39,154 bases of DNA from Candidatus Woesearchaeota archaeon (GCA_002688315.1 NZCN01000006.1:1-39154); one strand, 5' to 3'. Positions 1 through 8,889 are shown, numbered from the stretch's first letter. Translations and numbers: made by a program. The notes: generated from the sequence alone by a model not told the origin.

Positions 1-169
1 AGACCGAAAAGCATAATTTAGGAGTTTTGCGTGTCCTCAGAGCAATTAAGAATTAGTCCTTTATATACCCTATCCGTGTATGTCCAGTGTCCAATGGTAT
101 TTCTCTCGTCGTAAAAATTCTGAAAATCTTTTGGATATCCAGCGAAATATTCAGAAAAATTAATAAACC

Positions 170-194
170 GTGAGTTCAAATCTCCTCACCGGCA
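170..194 (+). tRNA. tRNA 3'-end-like fragment (T-arm + acceptor 3' strand + discriminator); 5' part not in window
   Basis: GTGAG-TTCAAAT-CTCCT followed by CACCGGC-A resembles T-arm and acceptor 3' strand; no matching 5' GCCGGTG upstream within the window; T-run follows. Confidence 0.35.
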
Positions 195-217
195 TACTTT
201 TCTTTTTAAGAATAAAC

Positions 218-329
218 GCCGGGACTGGGACTTTCATGCTTTTGCAGTTTGAACCCAGATATCCTTAAGGAAAGTTGCTATCTTGCAGCGGTTCGAGGCA
301 ACCGAACAGCCAGATTGTTCAACCCCGGC
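218..329 (+). ncRNA. possible structured RNA closed by a long-range stem
   Basis: GCCGGG (218-223) pairs with CCCGGC (324-329); internal CTGGG/CCCAG (225-229/254-258) and CGGTT/AACCG (289-293/300-304). Family not recognised; strand uncertain. Confidence 0.25.
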
Positions 330-372
330 ATATAAAAGAAAATAACTTGTTGCAATTTAAATGTTTTTAGAA

Positions 373-801
373 TTATTCCGACGATTCTGTTGGAGATGCC
401 AAAAGTTCCATGTAAGACGGCTGAATTCTTAGTATTTCCATTGCAGTTATGATGCCAACCACTGCATTATCACTTACAACAGGGAGATGCTTTATCTTTT
501 TGTTATTAAGCAGTACCATAGCATCGTAAAGGCTTGTTGAAGGCTCAACGGTTATTACCCCTGTAGTCATTATATCTTTTACCATTATTTTATTGGCGTC
601 AACGCCTTTTGCAACTATCTTTCTAGCCAAATCTTTTTCAGTTACTATTCCTGCTAAAGCACTGTTTTCAGTTACAACAGCGCTGCTTACTTTTTCAGCA
701 GCCATTACCTCTGCGCATTCCTTTGCAGTAGTTCTTGGATTTACAGCTACTAAATCCTTATTCATGAACTCTGAAACTGTATAATCTTGTTCTGGTTTCA
801 T
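373..801 (-). CDS. tandem CBS-domain protein
   Basis: Two CBS-like repeats (VSSAVVTENSALAGIVTEKDL ... IKHLPVVSDNAVVGIITAMEIL). Confidence 0.85.
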   Translation of the reverse strand: MKPEQDYTVSEFMNKDLVAVNPRTTAKECAEVMAAEKVSSAVVTENSALAGIVTEKDLARKIVAKGVDANKIMVKDIMTTGVITVEPSTSLYDAMVLLNNKKIKHLPVVSDNAVVGIITAMEILRIQPSYMELLASPTESSE

Positions 802-891
802 ATTAAAAAAAGGATAAGCTCTACTTATAAAAATCTTTTCAAAACAAAATTATTTATATCAGTAAGAAATGCTAACGTTTGGGGTGATTAT

Positions 892-1656
892 GTGGCTATT
901 TTTGGTATATCCGCAATTGTTTATGTCATATTCTTCTTAGCTGCAATTGTATTGCCTGCTGTCTTTAAAATCGTGAACCAGTACGAAAGAGGCGTGAGAT
1001 TCACTCTTGGAAGATTCTCAGGAATAATGAACCCGGGCTTAAGAGTGGTGATTCCTGTTCTTCAGAGCTGGAACAGGATAGACATGCGCATAAGAGCAGT
1101 TGACGTGCCAAGCCAGGACTGTGTAAGCAAAGATAATGTTACTATAAAAGTCAATGCTGTGCTTTACTTCAGAGTAATTGATTCTAAAAACGCCGTCATA
1201 GAGATTGAAAATTTTGGTTTTGCAGTCTCACAACTTGCTCAAACTACTATGAGAAACATTATTGGAGAATTTGAACTTGATGAAATACTTCAAAAAAGGG
1301 AGGAAGTTTCCAGTAAAATAAAATCTATTGTTGACAAGGATACTGACCCGTGGGGAATTAAAGTTGAGAAGATTGAACTTAAGGATATTGCATTGCCGGA
1401 TACAATGAAAAGGGCAATGGCTCACCAGGCAGAGGCAGAACGCGATAGAAGAGCCAGGGTTACTTTAGCGCTTGGTGAACAGCAGGCTGCTACAAAACTA
1501 ACAGAAGCAGGAAGACTTATAGGAAGCCAGCCAGCCGCGTTGCAGCTCAGACTGTTCCAGACAATGTCTGATATTTCTTCAGAAAAGAATAGTACAATCA
1601 TAGTGCCTGTTCCTATTGAACTGATGGAATTCTTCAAGAAAACCAAGGGAACTTAA
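892..1656 (+). CDS. SPFH/Band 7 (stomatin/slipin-like) membrane protein
   Basis: N-terminal TM, NQYERGVRFTLGRF..NPGLRVVIPVLQ, RAVDVPSQDCVSKDNVTIKVNAVLYF. Likely GTG start at 892 after GGTGA; track ORF starts at 787. Confidence 0.88.
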   Translation: MAIFGISAIVYVIFFLAAIVLPAVFKIVNQYERGVRFTLGRFSGIMNPGLRVVIPVLQSWNRIDMRIRAVDVPSQDCVSKDNVTIKVNAVLYFRVIDSKNAVIEIENFGFAVSQLAQTTMRNIIGEFELDEILQKREEVSSKIKSIVDKDTDPWGIKVEKIELKDIALPDTMKRAMAHQAEAERDRRARVTLALGEQQAATKLTEAGRLIGSQPAALQLRLFQTMSDISSEKNSTIIVPVPIELMEFFKKTKGT

Positions 1657-2513
1657 TTTAAATTTTCTCTTAAAAATTTCAAAATTCGTTTCTCGTAGTC
1701 TTTTGCAACATTTCCCGCCATTCCATGATTTGCACCCTCAACAATCCACAGCTCAACATTCTCATTAGCTTTTTTCAATTGATGCGCATTCTCCACAGAT
1801 ATCTGGTCATCAACAGAGCCGTGAACAATCAACAGAGGAATGCCAAGTTCTTTAATACTTTTTTCAGGAGAAACCTCTGCTATGTTAATGCCAAGTAGTA
1901 GCTTGGAAAAAAGTTTAGTTGTAATTACAAACGGAAACTTAAAAGGTCCAAACAAGCCATAGCTTTCTTTAAGCATATTTTCCAAAGAAGCATAACTGCT
2001 TTCTGTAACTACAGCATTTACGTTACTGTTTTTTGCTTCCATTAAAGCAACTGCGCCTCCTAAAGAAAATCCGAAAGCACCCAACTTTGTTTGGTTTCTT
2101 CTGCGCAAATACTTGGTAGCTGCCCTCAAATCTTTTTGCTCGTGAAAGCCAACAGAGCTGTACGAGCCTTTGCTTTTTCCTAAATATCTGAAATCAAACA
2201 AAAACAAATTGAACTCATCGTGCAAGAAGATTGAATGAGGCAGAATATTCCCTTTATCAAAAGGGTAACCGTGCAGCACAATAACTGTTTTATCAGTTTT
2301 CTTGCCTGCCGGAATAAACCACGCGTCTAATTCAACATCGTCTTCAGTTACTAATTTAACGCTTTCATACTTTAAATTCAAATCAGCAGGTGTTACGTGG
2401 CTAACATATTTAGGCGGTCTAATGGCAGAATAAAATGTGAGTAAGGAAACTGCAGTCACCACTAAAACTGCCATTAATAAAATAAGCAACAGTTTGGTAT
2501 AAGGCATACTCAT
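1653..2513 (-). CDS. alpha/beta hydrolase
   Basis: VLHGYPFDKGN, GFSLGG nucleophile elbow, VHGSVDDQI, ANHG; N-terminal TM. Confidence 0.85.
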   Translation of the reverse strand: MSMPYTKLLLILLMAVLVVTAVSLLTFYSAIRPPKYVSHVTPADLNLKYESVKLVTEDDVELDAWFIPAGKKTDKTVIVLHGYPFDKGNILPHSIFLHDEFNLFLFDFRYLGKSKGSYSSVGFHEQKDLRAATKYLRRRNQTKLGAFGFSLGGAVALMEAKNSNVNAVVTESSYASLENMLKESYGLFGPFKFPFVITTKLFSKLLLGINIAEVSPEKSIKELGIPLLIVHGSVDDQISVENAHQLKKANENVELWIVEGANHGMAGNVAKDYEKRILKFLRENLN

Positions 2514-2560
2514 TTAGAAATAAAAAGTCTATAAAAGACTTTGTAAAAAATAAAATGATG

Positions 2561-2572
2561 CCTCGTCCGAGC
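2561..2572 (-). repeat. 12-nt duplicate of the tRNA-Glu 3' end
   Basis: atgcctcgtccg is identical to 3056-3067, the 3' end of the intact tRNA, same orientation. Confidence 0.5.
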
Positions 2573-2734
2573 AATACCAGAAAAGTGAAATATAACCCGT
2601 TTTTCTCTGTTTGTATTCAAATCCTTAAATACTACTGCTCCCCCTATGATAAATATAAATCTTTTTGTTACGGAAGCAGATTCGGATGGCCCAATAGTAA
2701 ATCGGGAGTTGAGTTTAATCTATAAAGGCAAAAA

Positions 2735-2959
2735 TTATTCGTTAATAGATTTCTTTTTATTAGATAGCACATCCAGAATTTTATTTTTTATTTTACTGAA
2801 CTTATCATGAACCCATAGAGAATCAGAAGCTATTCCGCCACCCATACCTCCCATTATACCATCCCCTATTTTTTTACGTTCAAAATAAAGTCCAGTGCCA
2901 CCATCATTTCCAGGCCAAGCAATTTTACAGGTACGGCTAGGTATATTTGACCTCCCCAA
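2735..2959 (-). CDS. hypothetical small Gly-rich protein
   Basis: 74-aa ORF between tRNA-Glu and the duplicated tRNA 3' end; no family recognised. Confidence 0.3.
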   Translation of the reverse strand: MGRSNIPSRTCKIAWPGNDGGTGLYFERKKIGDGIMGGMGGGIASDSLWVHDKFSKIKNKILDVLSNKKKSINE

Positions 2960-3056
2960 TCACCCTCCATAATCAGATAGGCTAAGTGTGCCGCTTAAAA
3001 ATTTTTTGTATATAAGCATTTGAGAAAAAGCGGCCATTATTTCACTTAATAAGGAA

Positions 3057-3172
3057 TGCCTCGTCCGGGATTCGAACCCGGGTCTCGGCCTTTCTTCTGT
3101 GCTCGAAAGGGCCGAATGATTCTCCGGAACGGATTTTACTTGATCCGTTGGGCCGGACTACACCAACGAGGC
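3057..3172 (-). tRNA. tRNA-Glu(UUC) with two introns
   Basis: Acceptor GCCTCGT/ACGAGGC, T-arm CCGGG-TTCGAAT-CCCGG, anticodon arm CGGCC-CTTTCGA-GGCCG after removing a 12-nt intron (3092-3103) and a roughly 29-nt D-loop intron (about 3122-3150). Mature about 75 nt. Confidence 0.9.
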
Positions 3173-3278
3173 ATTGGGTATTTTGAGGCAAGGAATGCTT
3201 TTTAAAGGTTATTACTATTCTTGGAATCTCTGCAAAACTTTAAATAACTAATGGACTAACTAATTTACTGAGGTTTAA

Positions 3279-3881
3279 ATGGATAAAATAACTGTAACTT
3301 ATGACTCGATTTTTGAAATTTTAATGAGAGAGAAAAGCAAAGAAGAACTGCAGAAACTAAGCCCTGAATTCTTTAAAGACCTGGTTAAATATGTTTCTGA
3401 TAAAAGAAAATCAGCCAGTAGTGAAGCTACAGACACTTTTTCACTTGAAGAAAAAGAAAGAGCATCAAAACAACTGCAAAACATAAAAAGAATGATGACA
3501 GAACTTTATGAAAGGCGTGAAAAGAAGATTATGAACATGTCTATGATACGATCAAGAACAGGCGCAGATATAATAGACACTACTCCTTTGCTTTCAGAAG
3601 AAAAAATGTTCTTCGACGCTATTGTTGCACAGCTGGATTATTACAGAAACAGTATCTTATTCAAGCTGCTTAATGCGCAGCCAATGTCTGCAGAAGAAAA
3701 ACCTGAAATTCCTGAAACGAAAAAAAATACAAAACTAATCAGGTTTTTGCATGATGTCCCTAAATTTGTAGGAAAAGAGCTTGAAGTGTACGGGCCGTTT
3801 GTAGAGGAAGACATGGCAAATATACCTTCAGAAATGGCTGACATACTAATTAAAAAAGGTCGTGCAGAAGAAGTTACGTGA
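3279..3881 (+). CDS. archaeal GINS complex subunit (Gins51/Sld5-Psf1-like)
   Basis: C-terminal FLHDVPKFVGKELEVYGPFVEEDMANIPSEMADILIKKGRAEEV plus helical A-domain. Confidence 0.8.
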   Translation: MDKITVTYDSIFEILMREKSKEELQKLSPEFFKDLVKYVSDKRKSASSEATDTFSLEEKERASKQLQNIKRMMTELYERREKKIMNMSMIRSRTGADIIDTTPLLSEEKMFFDAIVAQLDYYRNSILFKLLNAQPMSAEEKPEIPETKKNTKLIRFLHDVPKFVGKELEVYGPFVEEDMANIPSEMADILIKKGRAEEVT

Positions 3882-3926
3882 ACAAATCCATGTTCTAACT
3901 TTGAAACTGTTTTCTCCTTCCTTTAT

Positions 3927-3971
3927 TTTTTTCTTACTCTCCTTAACTAGTTAGAGGAGAGTGAGAAAAAA
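3927..3971. terminator. bidirectional hairpin terminator candidate between convergent genes
   Basis: TTTTTTCTTACTCTCC ... GGAGAGTGAGAAAAAA: 16-bp inverted repeat (one G-U) with U-tract on each strand; loop contains TAACTAGTTA palindrome. Confidence 0.7.
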
Positions 3972-3999
3972 GAAGCAGCGAAAAACAGAGTTTGAAAAT

Positions 4000-4302
4000 T
4001 TAAGTAAACTCAATCTTTTTAATTCTGAAGCCAGAGCTTTGCGTTTGTGTTTTCTTGCAAACACTGCATTGATACCTTAAATCAGTCTTCTTTGTCTGCT
4101 TCTTTCCTGTCATCTTCCACTTGGTAACTGCAGGCTTTGAGTACCTTCCCAAGTTTCCTTTTCCCCTGGCTCTTCCACGGAGTTTTGCTCTCATTTTAGA
4201 ACCGTATTTAAGCGAGCTTGGGCTTTTTCTTTTAACTGAAGAAACTTTATGCTCTGTATGCTTATTACACTTAGGACAGTACTTTTTCCTGGTTTTAGGC
4301 AT
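4000..4302 (-). CDS. rpl44e: ribosomal protein eL42 (L44e)
   Basis: MPKTRKKYCPKCNKHTEHKVSSVK ... RYQCSVCKKTQTQSSGFRIKKIEF; CxxC zinc pairs. Confidence 0.95.
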   Translation of the reverse strand: MPKTRKKYCPKCNKHTEHKVSSVKRKSPSSLKYGSKMRAKLRGRARGKGNLGRYSKPAVTKWKMTGKKQTKKTDLRYQCSVCKKTQTQSSGFRIKKIEFT

Positions 4303-4435
4303 TTTCATAGAGTTATGAGAAAAATAGTGTGTTTAAAAATATATTGATTGTTTCCCTGTTTCAAAGTTTCATATAACATCTTACTTTATCATACGAACAG
4401 AAACTTTTTTATAGGAAATATAATTTTTATTTGGT

Positions 4436-5272
4436 ATGAAAGAGCGTGTTACTCTTACACTTGATTCCAACTTACTTAGAGAAATCGACCACAAAATAGA
4501 CGGGCATAGGATAAAAAGCAGATCCCATGCAATTGAACTCACTTTAATGCAGAGTTATGGCGCAAGTGTTCCTAAAACTGCGTTGATACTTGCAGGCGGC
4601 ATAGGAACAAGATTGCAGCCAATAACATTTGAAGTGCCAAAACCATTGCTGACTGTACATGACAAAACACTTTTGGAGCATTTGTTTGACTTATTCAAAA
4701 AATACGGAATAAAAAACATAATTCTGTCAATTGGCTATAAAGGAGAAAAAATTAAAGAAGCTATAGGTAATGGCAGAAAATTCGGAGTGAATGTAACTTA
4801 TGTCGAAGAGTCAAAAGCGCTAGGAACAGCAGGACCTCTAAAACTCGCTAAACCCTTTTTGACTGATACATTTATTGTTTCAAATGCAGACGAACTCAAA
4901 GAACTTGACCTGATGGATATGTATATTTTCCATAAAGAAAATAAGGCAACTGCAACCATAGCATTGGCTTCTGTTCAGGATCCGAGCGCTTACGGTGTTG
5001 CTAAGCTTCAAGGTAACCGCATACTTGAGTTTATTGAGAAACCAAAAAAAGAAAACGCACCTTCCAATCTTATAAATTCAGGAATATATATTCTTGAACC
5101 TGAAGTTATAGACCTGATACCAGACGGCTTTTCAATGCTTGAGAAAGATATTTTCCCAAGACTAGCACGCGAAGGAAGGCTTTACGGCTATCCTTTTTCC
5201 GGCCAGTGGTTAAATACAGGAACGCTAGAATTGTATGAGCAAGCGATAAAAGAATGGAAAGATATTTCGTGA
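4436..5272 (+). CDS. sugar-phosphate nucleotidyltransferase with N-terminal ribbon-helix-helix domain
   Basis: Residues 1-42 VTLTLDSNLLREIDHKIDGHRIKSRSHAIELTL are RHH-like, then LILAGGIGTRLQPITFEVPKPLLTV. Confidence 0.85.
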   Translation: MKERVTLTLDSNLLREIDHKIDGHRIKSRSHAIELTLMQSYGASVPKTALILAGGIGTRLQPITFEVPKPLLTVHDKTLLEHLFDLFKKYGIKNIILSIGYKGEKIKEAIGNGRKFGVNVTYVEESKALGTAGPLKLAKPFLTDTFIVSNADELKELDLMDMYIFHKENKATATIALASVQDPSAYGVAKLQGNRILEFIEKPKKENAPSNLINSGIYILEPEVIDLIPDGFSMLEKDIFPRLAREGRLYGYPFSGQWLNTGTLELYEQAIKEWKDIS

Positions 5273-5276
5273 TTCT

Positions 5277-6611
5277 ATGAGCCTATTCAAAGCGTATGAC
5301 ATACGGGGCGTATATGGTGAAGATTTAACAGATGAAATTGCATACAAATTTGGAAGAGCTTTTGTAAGCTTTCTTAAGTGCAAAGTTGTGGTAGTGGGAA
5401 GAGACATGCGCGATACTTCTCCAAAAATAGAAGAAAAACTTATCCAAGGCCTTACTGACCAAGGAGCAGATGTTGTAAGAATAGGTATGGCAACAACTCC
5501 AATGCTTTACTTTGCTACTGCAAAATTTGGGTATGATGCAGGAATAAACGTAACAGCCTCTCACAACCCAGCAAAGTACAACGGCTTCAAACTTGTACGA
5601 AAAGATGCTGTTCCGATAAGCGGAGACACTGGTATATATGAAATGCGCGACTTGGTTAATGAAGGGAAATTTGAAGATGTTGAGAAAAAAGGAAATGTAA
5701 CTGAGCGAGCTGGTGTTCTTGATGAATACATAAAAAACGCGCTTTCTTCTGTTGATGTTAGCAATCTAAAAAAATTCAAAATAGTTGTTGATACAGCCAA
5801 TGGAATGGGGGGATTAGTGATTCCTGATTTGTTGGGCAAAGTTCCGTGCGAATTTGAACACATGTTTCCGGAGTTGGATGGAACTTTCCCAAACCATGAA
5901 GCAAATCCTTTGAAAGCAGAAACTCTAAGATGGCTCCAGGCAGAAGTTAAAAACAAAAACGCAAACTTAGGAGTTGCGTTTGACGGCGATGCAGACCGCA
6001 TAGGCTTTGTTGATGAAAAAGGAGAAATAGTTCCAATGGACTTGTTCACAGCATTAATCGCAATGGAATTATTAAAGCACAACAAAGGAGCAAAAATACT
6101 TCACGACTTAAGATCAAGCAAAGCAGTTTCTGAAACCATAACCTCAAATGGAGGGCAGGCAATAGAAACAAGAGTAGGCCACTCATTCATAAAAGCGCAC
6201 ATGAGAGAAGAGAAGGCGGCATTTGCAGGAGAAGTCTCAGGACATTATTATCTTCAGAGCAATTACTACATAGAATCGCCTTACATTGTGATGCTGCTTC
6301 TGTTAAAGCTTATGACTGAAACAAACAAGCCGCTTTCAGAACTTATGAAGCCACTTAAAAAATATTTCAATACAGGAGAAGTTAATTTTGAAGTTAAAGA
6401 CAAAGAAGCTGCAATGGAAAAAGTAAAGCAAGCATTCCCAGACGCAAAGCGAGTTTACAATCTTGACGGGTTAAGCATGATATTTGATGACTGGTGGCTG
6501 AACTTACGGCCTTCCAATACTGAATCACTTCTTCGATTAAATCTAGAAGCAAACACTGCTGAGAAGAGAGACGAAATGAAAGAGAAAATTATTGGAATTC
6601 TAGAAAGCTGA
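5277..6611 (+). CDS. phosphomannomutase/phosphoglucomutase
   Basis: FKAYDIRGVYG, TASHNPAKYNGFK, DGDADR, GEVSGHYY, RPSNTESLLRLNLEA. Confidence 0.93.
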   Translation: MSLFKAYDIRGVYGEDLTDEIAYKFGRAFVSFLKCKVVVVGRDMRDTSPKIEEKLIQGLTDQGADVVRIGMATTPMLYFATAKFGYDAGINVTASHNPAKYNGFKLVRKDAVPISGDTGIYEMRDLVNEGKFEDVEKKGNVTERAGVLDEYIKNALSSVDVSNLKKFKIVVDTANGMGGLVIPDLLGKVPCEFEHMFPELDGTFPNHEANPLKAETLRWLQAEVKNKNANLGVAFDGDADRIGFVDEKGEIVPMDLFTALIAMELLKHNKGAKILHDLRSSKAVSETITSNGGQAIETRVGHSFIKAHMREEKAAFAGEVSGHYYLQSNYYIESPYIVMLLLLKLMTETNKPLSELMKPLKKYFNTGEVNFEVKDKEAAMEKVKQAFPDAKRVYNLDGLSMIFDDWWLNLRPSNTESLLRLNLEANTAEKRDEMKEKIIGILES

Positions 6612-6760
6612 AAATTTTTCATATATTTTGAAAATCTTCCAAGTTGTTTAAATACCAATTGAAAAACTTTCGGAATAACTGTAATAATTTGCGGTTTTGC
6701 CGGAAATTTTGCGGAAAACACGCAGGAAGATTTAAATAGATCAAAATGTAGGTTGATTTT

Positions 6761-6892
6761 ATGTCTGAAGAAGATTTTTGGAAAAAAGTTGAACAATATA
6801 TGGGTAAAAGTATAGCTGAAGAGATAAAGAGTGGTGAAATATGGAAGGAGAAAAAGAAGCAAACAAAAAAAGGGCTTTCTGCTTGGTTCTAG
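6761..6892 (+). CDS. small hypothetical protein (43 aa)
   Basis: MSEEDFWKKVEQYMGKSIAEEIKSGEIWKEKKKQTKKGLSAWF; TATA-like tttaaata about 25-30 nt upstream. Confidence 0.45.
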   Translation: MSEEDFWKKVEQYMGKSIAEEIKSGEIWKEKKKQTKKGLSAWF

Positions 6893-6948
6893 AAAATTAT
6901 ACGAGTGTAAGTAATACTGTAATAAGGATTAAACCTATAAACTATAAA

Positions 6949-7056
6949 ATGCCTCGCACCGAGATAATTCTTTTAGTTGAAGCATGGTTGGAACGTTTCA
7001 AACAAGATTTTAGTGATGCCGTTCAAAGCAGTATTGGTTCTATTGAGGATAGATAA
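6949..7056 (+). CDS. small hypothetical protein (35 aa)
   Basis: MPRTEIILLVEAWLERFKQDFSDAVQSSIGSIEDR; in frame with track ORF 6841-7056 but more protein-like from this ATG. Confidence 0.3.
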   Translation: MPRTEIILLVEAWLERFKQDFSDAVQSSIGSIEDR

Positions 7057-7114
7057 AATTTAGAATAAAAACAGAAACCCTTAAAAACAAAAATCTAATT
7101 CTTTTGTGTTATAT

Positions 7115-7218
7115 GGGCCCATAGCTTAGCCTGGTAGAGCGGAAGTTATAGAAGATCCGGAACTCTTATCGGGCAGGTAGAAATCTTCAGGTCAGGGGTT
7201 CGAATCCCCTTGGGCCCA
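7115..7218 (+). tRNA. tRNA-Lys(CUU) with two introns
   Basis: Removing 7146-7161 (TTATAGAAGATCCGGA) and 7169-7182 (TCGGGCAGGTAGAA) gives a 74-nt cloverleaf with anticodon arm GAAGA-CTCTTAA-TCTTC, variable AGGTC, T-arm AGGGG-TTCGAAT-CCCCT, acceptor GGGCCCA/TGGGCCC. Confidence 0.9.
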
Positions 7219-7254
7219 TTTTATCATAAAACTTTTAAATAGTTCTTCAAGTAG

Positions 7255-8889
7255 ATGGTGATAATGGAAAAGAATGAAAAGAAAGAGCTTTTCTGGGCTG
7301 ACCAGATTGCTAATAAAATAATTGAACGGGAAACGTTTCGCTACTCTGACAAAAAGATGCGGAAATTCGACAAATACACTTCTAAATCAGCAGCTTCTCT
7401 TTCCGGAGTTTTGCACATCGGCAGATTAAGTGATGTCATAAGACACATTTCAGTTCATCGCGCTTTGCTGGATAAAGGAGTTAAGTCCCGTGTAATCTGG
7501 ATTGCTGATGATACAGATCCTTTACGAAAAATTCCAAAAGGAATGCCTGCGGACTTTGAAAAATATATTGGAGCGCCTGTTGACAGAATTCCGGATTTTG
7601 AAAAATGCCATAAAAGTTATGCTGACCATCATATTGAAGAATACCTTGGAGTTATTCACAAATACTCTTATGAAGACTTAGAGATTTATAGAATGAGCGA
7701 GGAATACAAGAAAAGCAGCTTTACTCCTCAAATTAAGAAAATCCTTGCAAACGTGGATAAGATACGGGAAATACAAAACAAACACCGCACTAACCCTTTA
7801 AAGAAAGACTGGAGCCCTTGGCGGGTAATTTGCGAGAACTGCGGAAAATCAATGACTGCTCAGGCAAAGATTACAGAAGACGGAAAAGCAGTTTACAGAT
7901 GCAAAGACTACACTTTTGAAACAACTGTTGCAAAAGGATGCGGGCATAAAGCAGAGTCTAACCCTTTAAAAGATGACGGAAAACTAGCTTTCAAAAGTGA
8001 ATGGGCTGCTCAATGGGATTTTTGGCAAGTCACTTGCGAAGGAGCAGGAAAAGAATACCAGGTTCCTAACAGCGCTTACTGGATAAACCAGGAAATAAGC
8101 GAATCAGTTCTGGACTTTCCAGGACCTGAGCCTTTTTTCTATGAACACTTGTTTATTGACGGAACTAAAATGTCTGCATCTTTAGGAAATGTCATCTACC
8201 CAAAAGGCTGGCTGCAGGTTGCAACTCCTGAATTGCTAAGATTTTTCTACAATAAAAGGCTTATGATGCACCGAACTTTTTCATGGAGAGAACTGCCTCA
8301 TCTTTACGACGAATACGATGAAGCTGCCAAAATATTTGCAGGACAAGTTAAAGTTGATAATGAAAAAGAAGAAGTTCACTTAAAAAGACAATTTGAAATT
8401 TCTAATAAAAGAAAAGCTGCTGGCAAACCTCTGGAGATGTCTTTTATTCACGCATCAATGATTGCCCAGACTTTTAAAGATGACAAAAGCATAATCTCGA
8501 ATCTTAAAAAAACAGGCCAGTATGAAAAGTCAGTTGAAAAAGAACTGCTTGAGAGAGTCGCGAAAGCAAGTGAATGGGTTAAACTGTATGCTCCTGAAGA
8601 ATACAAGTTTGAAGTGAAAGAAAACGTATCTGAAGATATGAAGAAAAAACTATCGCCTCAACAAAAGAAAGCAATTTCTAAATTTGCAAAGTTATTAAAA
8701 TCAAAATCCTGGAAACAAAAAGAATTAATAAATGAAACTAAGAAAATTTTTGAGTCAGAAAAACTTAAGCCTAATGAATTCTTTGAGGCAGCTTACCTTG
8801 TTTTGCTTGGCAAAGAAAAAGGGCCCAGACTAGTTCCTTTTGTTCTTACACTTGGAGATAAGGCTGTTAACTTGTTTGAGCAAATCTGA
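7255..8889 (+). CDS. lysK: class I lysyl-tRNA synthetase
   Basis: HIGH-like GVLHIGRLSDVIR, KMSKS-like GTKMSASLGN, DDTDPLRKIP. Start may be 7264. Confidence 0.93.
   Translation: MVIMEKNEKKELFWADQIANKIIERETFRYSDKKMRKFDKYTSKSAASLSGVLHIGRLSDVIRHISVHRALLDKGVKSRVIWIADDTDPLRKIPKGMPADFEKYIGAPVDRIPDFEKCHKSYADHHIEEYLGVIHKYSYEDLEIYRMSEEYKKSSFTPQIKKILANVDKIREIQNKHRTNPLKKDWSPWRVICENCGKSMTAQAKITEDGKAVYRCKDYTFETTVAKGCGHKAESNPLKDDGKLAFKSEWAAQWDFWQVTCEGAGKEYQVPNSAYWINQEISESVLDFPGPEPFFYEHLFIDGTKMSASLGNVIYPKGWLQVATPELLRFFYNKRLMMHRTFSWRELPHLYDEYDEAAKIFAGQVKVDNEKEEVHLKRQFEISNKRKAAGKPLEMSFIHASMIAQTFKDDKSIISNLKKTGQYEKSVEKELLERVAKASEWVKLYAPEEYKFEVKENVSEDMKKKLSPQQKKAISKFAKLLKSKSWKQKELINETKKIFESEKLKPNEFFEAAYLVLLGKEKGPRLVPFVLTLGDKAVNLFEQI

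Noticed and set aside
187-224. Permuted tRNA (3' half 170-194 followed by 5' half from 218)
   Set aside because: Acceptor would pair only 5 of 7 positions and the downstream segment does not form a normal D-arm; kept only as a question.
5561-6085. 174-aa minus-strand ORF
   Set aside because: Antisense to phosphomannomutase with no independent promoter or family signal.
7115-7218. tRNA-Ile or anticodon in TTATAGA with a single intron
   Set aside because: Position 33 would not be U and the anticodon stem carries a T-T mismatch; the two-intron Lys(CUU) solution is perfect.
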